Shown here piece after piece: positions 6,303-8,584 of a stretch of DNA of 8,584 bases. This DNA is from Opitutaceae bacterium (GTDB lineage Bacteria > Verrucomicrobiota > Verrucomicrobiae > Opitutales > Opitutaceae): assembly GCA_031266495.1 (NCBI GenBank), contig JAISAX010000740.1, positions 1 to 8,584 of the forward strand, in the 5' to 3' direction. The notes under the pieces are model-generated. The model had not been told where the DNA came from and did not search any database. It was given only the letters and a program-made list of their open reading frames with translations. Position numbers and translations under genes: made by a program. Each line of letters opens with the position of its first letter. Positions within the stretch are counted from its first letter, which is position 1.

Positions 6303-6328
6303 CGCTCCGCGCAACATCAGTTACCCAT
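6303..6328. repeat. 26 bp direct repeat, right copy
   Basis: This is an exact copy of 6155-6180; the identity stops at both ends. It lies 121 bp before the second cysK start. The rest of the gap (6329-6449) shows a TTGACG at 6353-6358 but no properly spaced -10 box, so I do not call a promoter there. Confidence 0.85.
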
Positions 6329-6449
6329 ATTGAAAGACGCCCGACCGGATGGTTGACGGCGCGACGGGATATGGCGCATCCTGCGTCCCGGACAATGAAA
6401 AGTCATCCCACAAAGCACCCGACAAAACAGCACCAACCAGATCCCCGAC

Positions 6450-7439
6450 ATGGCCCGCATCTATAACAACATCACCGAGACCATCGGCAACACGCCGCTC
6501 GTCCGCCTCAACCGCACCGCCGCCGCCCACGAAGCCGACGCCGAAATCCTCCTCAAACTGGAATTTTTCAACCCCCTCTCCTCGGTAAAAGACCGCATCG
6601 GCTTCGCCATGATCGACGAAGCCCTCAAATCCGGTCGCATCAACGAAAACACCGTTCTCATCGAACCCACCTCCGGCAACACCGGCATCGCGCTGGCCTT
6701 CGTTGCCGCCGCCAAAGGGATGAAACTCATCCTCACGATGCCCGAGACGATGTCGCTCGAACGCCGCAAACTCCTGAAAATGCTCGGCGCCAAACTCGTC
6801 CTCACCGAAGGCGCCAGAGGCATGAAAGGCTCCATCGCCAGGGCCGAGGAACTCAACCAGCAGATCCCCGACAGCGTCGTCCTCCAGCAATTTTCCAATC
6901 CCGACAACCCGGCCATCCACCGCACGACGACCGCCGAGGAAATCTGGCGCGACACCGATGGCGAGGTGGACATCGTTTTCGCCGGCATCGGCACCGGCGG
7001 CACCATCACCGGCATCGGCGAAGTGCTCAAGGAGCGCAAACCCGGCGTAAAACTCGTCGCCGTCGAACCCGCCGGCTCGCCCGTCCTCTCCGGCGGCAAC
7101 CCCGGCCCCCACAAACTGCAAGGCATCGGCGCCGGCTTTGTCCCCTCCGTCCTCAACACGAAGATCATCGACGAAATCATCCAGGTAAAAGAAGACGACT
7201 CCGGACCAATCTCCAAACAAGTAGGCACGCTCGACGGCATTCCGGTCGGCATCTCGTCCGGCGCCGCCATCTGGGCCGCGCTCCAGCTCGCCCGGCGCCC
7301 GGAAAACAAGGGCAAAAAGATCGTCGTGATCGTGCCCTCCTCCGCCGAACGCTACCTCTCCTCCTGGCTATGTGCCGACGTCAACGTCGAGAGCGACAGC
7401 ATCATGCCCGCCTGGCTGCTTGCCGACGCCAACGCCTGA
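6450..7439 (+). CDS. cysK: cysteine synthase (O-acetylserine sulfhydrylase), copy 2
   Basis: This is a second, 329-residue O-acetylserine sulfhydrylase in the same orientation, 1,425 bp after the first. I count 24 differences in the first 318 residues, about 92% identity; the last 10 or so residues are unrelated. All catalytic motifs are kept: K47 in [15 protein letters not shown] (74-79), GTGGT (181-185) and the serine of [10 protein letters not shown] (296-305). Changes near the active site are V177F and S178A just before the GIGTGG loop, and A298S beside the nitrogen-binding serine. Residues 190-258 are identical between copies, yet that stretch has 8 third-position nucleotide differences. 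This indicates purifying selection on both genes rather than a broken duplicate. No Shine-Dalgarno precedes the ATG (AGATCCCCGAC). Differential regulation or substrate preference is possible. Confidence 0.94.
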   Translation: MARIYNNITETIGNTPLVRLNRTAAAHEADAEILLKLEFFNPLSSVKDRIGFAMIDEALKSGRINENTVLIEPTSGNTGIALAFVAAAKGMKLILTMPETMSLERRKLLKMLGAKLVLTEGARGMKGSIARAEELNQQIPDSVVLQQFSNPDNPAIHRTTTAEEIWRDTDGEVDIVFAGIGTGGTITGIGEVLKERKPGVKLVAVEPAGSPVLSGGNPGPHKLQGIGAGFVPSVLNTKIIDEIIQVKEDDSGPISKQVGTLDGIPVGISSGAAIWAALQLARRPENKGKKIVVIVPSSAERYLSSWLCADVNVESDSIMPAWLLADANA

Positions 7440-7595
7440 GCGCGATTCCCTGTTTTTTCCCAAAAAAATCTGTTGACACCATGAAACTGTTTCGATCTCT
7501 TCCACAAAAATCAATTTTCATCTCCATCTCCACCGTCGTCCCCTCCCCCCCCCCCGCTCCGCCGTCATTTCTCCACTTCCCTTCCCATACGCATC
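7440..7595. other. intergenic region after the second cysK
   Basis: The gap contains an AT-only inverted run, TTTTTT-CCC-AAAAAA (7453-7467), and a TTGACA at 7473-7478 without a recognisable -10 partner. It also holds the third TCCCCT-C11 tract. A frame of 62 codons from ATG 7481 exists but is low complexity (PSPPPAPPS) and has no ribosome-binding site, so I do not call it. No strong terminator is seen directly after cysK copy 2. Confidence 0.5.
7539..7555. repeat. TCCCCT plus C11 tract
   Basis: TCCCCT (7539-7544) is followed by eleven C residues (7545-7555). It is the third homopolymer tract of this type, located 41 bp before the prepilin-like start. Confidence 0.85.
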
Positions 7596-8441
7596 ATGAT
7601 TACGCCACAACATGCTTTTACTTACAGGAGACGCCGTTGCGCGGCGTCTCCTGTAAAGACTTCATATGAAGTCTTTCGCGCCCCGGACAGAAACGCCCGA
7701 CCCCAACCCGGCTTCTGTTACCTGCCCCAACGGCGCGGCAGCGCCCAATCGTACCGAGCGAAAGCGACAGTTTGCCAAATCGGGAATCCAGAATCGAAAA
7801 TCAGCCGCGCCTGGCGCGGCTTCGGGCGCGGCTTCACCCTGATCGAATTGCTGACCGTTATCGCGATCATCGGCATCCTTGCGGGGATTCTGATACCCAC
7901 AGTCGGGGCCATCCGGAAAAAAGCGAAAATGGTCACCGCCACCACCAACCTCCGCAGCATTCACACCGGATTTGTTCTCTATGCCCAGGAGCATAAAGAC
8001 GAGATTTGTCCAGGTTACGACGATGACTATACCGGCTGGGAATCCCAACTCCCTTACCGCCTGGGCGATTATGTGGGCCAGCCGCGTAAAATCCATGAAA
8101 CCGCCCAATCCATCTTTCGCAGTCCCTTTGACCAATATATTCCACCCCCGAACACGAACTGCGGCGGCAGCTATAAAATGAATTATTATTGTTCGGAAGG
8201 CGCCGCTCCCATGCTGGGTATAAGCACCAGCAGGATCAAAAAATTCTCCGACTTTCAGGACCGCAATCCGCAACTGCTCGTCCTGCTGTATGATTCCGGA
8301 AGCGGAGGCCACGGAACGGGCGGCGATGCCAAAAAACGCAACGACAAATACATCTTTCTCTTTCTTGATGGCCGCGCCCAACTCCGCGACAAGGTTGACG
8401 CATGGGACACCGGCATGTGGCTCGGCAAACCCTCCTCTTGA
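7596..8441 (+). CDS. prepilin-type N-terminal cleavage/methylation protein (pseudopilin-like)
   Basis: The protein has a type IV prepilin signal: G79 then FTLIELLTVIAIIGILAGILIPTV, with the conserved Glu5 of the mature chain (E84). A prepilin peptidase would cut after G79 and the hydrophobic helix (about 80-102) would anchor it in the inner membrane or a pilus-like fibre. The soluble part (about 110-281) has YAQEHKDEICPG and a C-terminal IFLFLDGRAQLRD that resembles the H-X9-DG motif of such proteins, with R248 in the His position. Families of this type are greatly expanded in Verrucomicrobiota and Planctomycetota. The leader is unusually long at 79 residues, Arg-rich, and includes two hairpins at DNA level. 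ATG 7596 is the only upstream in-frame ATG, with no Shine-Dalgarno. The true start may be a non-ATG codon nearer G79 (CTG 7722 is one option), or the original start was displaced by repeat insertion. Confidence 0.85.
   Translation: MITPQHAFTYRRRRCAASPVKTSYEVFRAPDRNARPQPGFCYLPQRRGSAQSYRAKATVCQIGNPESKISRAWRGFGRGFTLIELLTVIAIIGILAGILIPTVGAIRKKAKMVTATTNLRSIHTGFVLYAQEHKDEICPGYDDDYTGWESQLPYRLGDYVGQPRKIHETAQSIFRSPFDQYIPPPNTNCGGSYKMNYYCSEGAAPMLGISTSRIKKFSDFQDRNPQLLVLLYDSGSGGHGTGGDAKKRNDKYIFLFLDGRAQLRDKVDAWDTGMWLGKPSS
7622..7656. repeat. perfect 15 bp stem-loop
   Basis: TTACAGGAGACGCCG (7622-7636) pairs exactly with CGGCGTCTCCTGTAA (7642-7656) around a 5 nt loop TTGCG. It would be a very stable RNA hairpin starting 26 nt after the proposed ATG of the prepilin-like gene. 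No T-run follows, so it is not a classical terminator. Confidence 0.9.
7655..7676. repeat. perfect 22 bp palindrome
   Basis: AAAGACTTCAT (7655-7665) is followed directly by its reverse complement ATGAAGTCTTT (7666-7676), centred on CATATG. It overlaps the preceding stem-loop by 2 nt, so the two form a tandem pair. It could be a dimeric protein-binding site or a second RNA hairpin. Only TTT and then CGCG follow, so terminator activity would be weak. Confidence 0.9.
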
Positions 8442-8462
8442 GGGAAGATCTGAAAATTAACC

Positions 8463-8584
8463 GCGAAGGACACGAAGGATGCGAAGAGCGGAAAAAGCGA
8501 AATCGAAAAAACAATCAATTCATTGGTTACAGGGAAATTGAAAAACAGGATGCCAGTAACTTCACCTTCGCGTCCTTCGCATCC
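8463..8584. repeat. 9 bp tandem repeat and inverted partner at window edge
   Basis: GCGAAGGAC (8463-8471), ACGAAGGAT (8472-8480) and GCGAAG (8481-8486) form a degenerate 9 bp tandem repeat beginning 21 bp after the prepilin-like stop. The last 19 bases of the window (8566-8584) are an inverted copy of 8468-8486 with three mismatches, so the element brackets about 80 bp and is cut by the window end. The DNA between the arms has no gene that I can support. Confidence 0.6.

Noticed and set aside
6155..6328. CRISPR-like repeat-spacer arrangement
   Set aside because: There are only two repeat copies, the distance between them is 122 bp and filled by a foldback, and no cas gene is present.
6353..6381. 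TTGACG as a -35 box for cysK copy 2
   Set aside because: No TATAAT-like hexamer lies 16-18 bp downstream; GATATG is too close.
7473..7501. TTGACA as a promoter for the prepilin-like gene
   Set aside because: The hexamers at 16-18 bp spacing (such as TCTCTT) do not resemble a -10 box.
7481..7669. 62-codon frame MKLFRSLPQ...
   Set aside because: Low-complexity Pro/Ser across the poly-C tract, no ribosome-binding site, and it ends inside the palindrome.

Overview
The window is an 8.6 kb piece of a GC-rich bacterial chromosome. It looks most like Verrucomicrobiota, probably Opitutales. That is an inference from three things: a prepilin-type protein of the kind expanded in that phylum, gaps crowded with small repeats, and translation starts without Shine-Dalgarno sequences. 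No marker gene proves it.

Layout. The left half is read on the minus strand. In transcription order it holds rho (4514-3237), an uncharacterised 587-residue protein (2967-1204), hisF (1017-256), and a possible gene (145 to beyond position 1) that runs off the left edge. The right half is read on the plus strand: two tandem cysK copies (5025-6011 and 6450-7439, about 92% identical over the first 318 residues), then a prepilin-like gene (7596-8441). rho and the first cysK are divergent across a 510 bp gap.

Function. hisF (histidine biosynthesis) and cysK (cysteine biosynthesis) are housekeeping enzymes. Rho is the transcription termination factor, here with an unusual N-terminal half. The prepilin-like protein is probably exported and attached to a pilus or type II secretion-like assembly. 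The genes do not form one pathway, and gaps of 110-510 bp argue against a tight operon.

Gaps. These are the most unusual part. They contain a heptanucleotide tandem repeat directly before hisF, an 81 bp foldback element whose terminal motif recurs twice between the cysK genes, three TCCCCT-plus-poly-C tracts, 9 and 11 bp tandem repeats, one clear intrinsic terminator after the first cysK, a 97 bp cloverleaf-like foldback between the cysK copies, and twin perfect hairpins at the start of the prepilin-like reading frame. I found no CRISPR array, tRNA, rRNA, transposase or obvious defence system.
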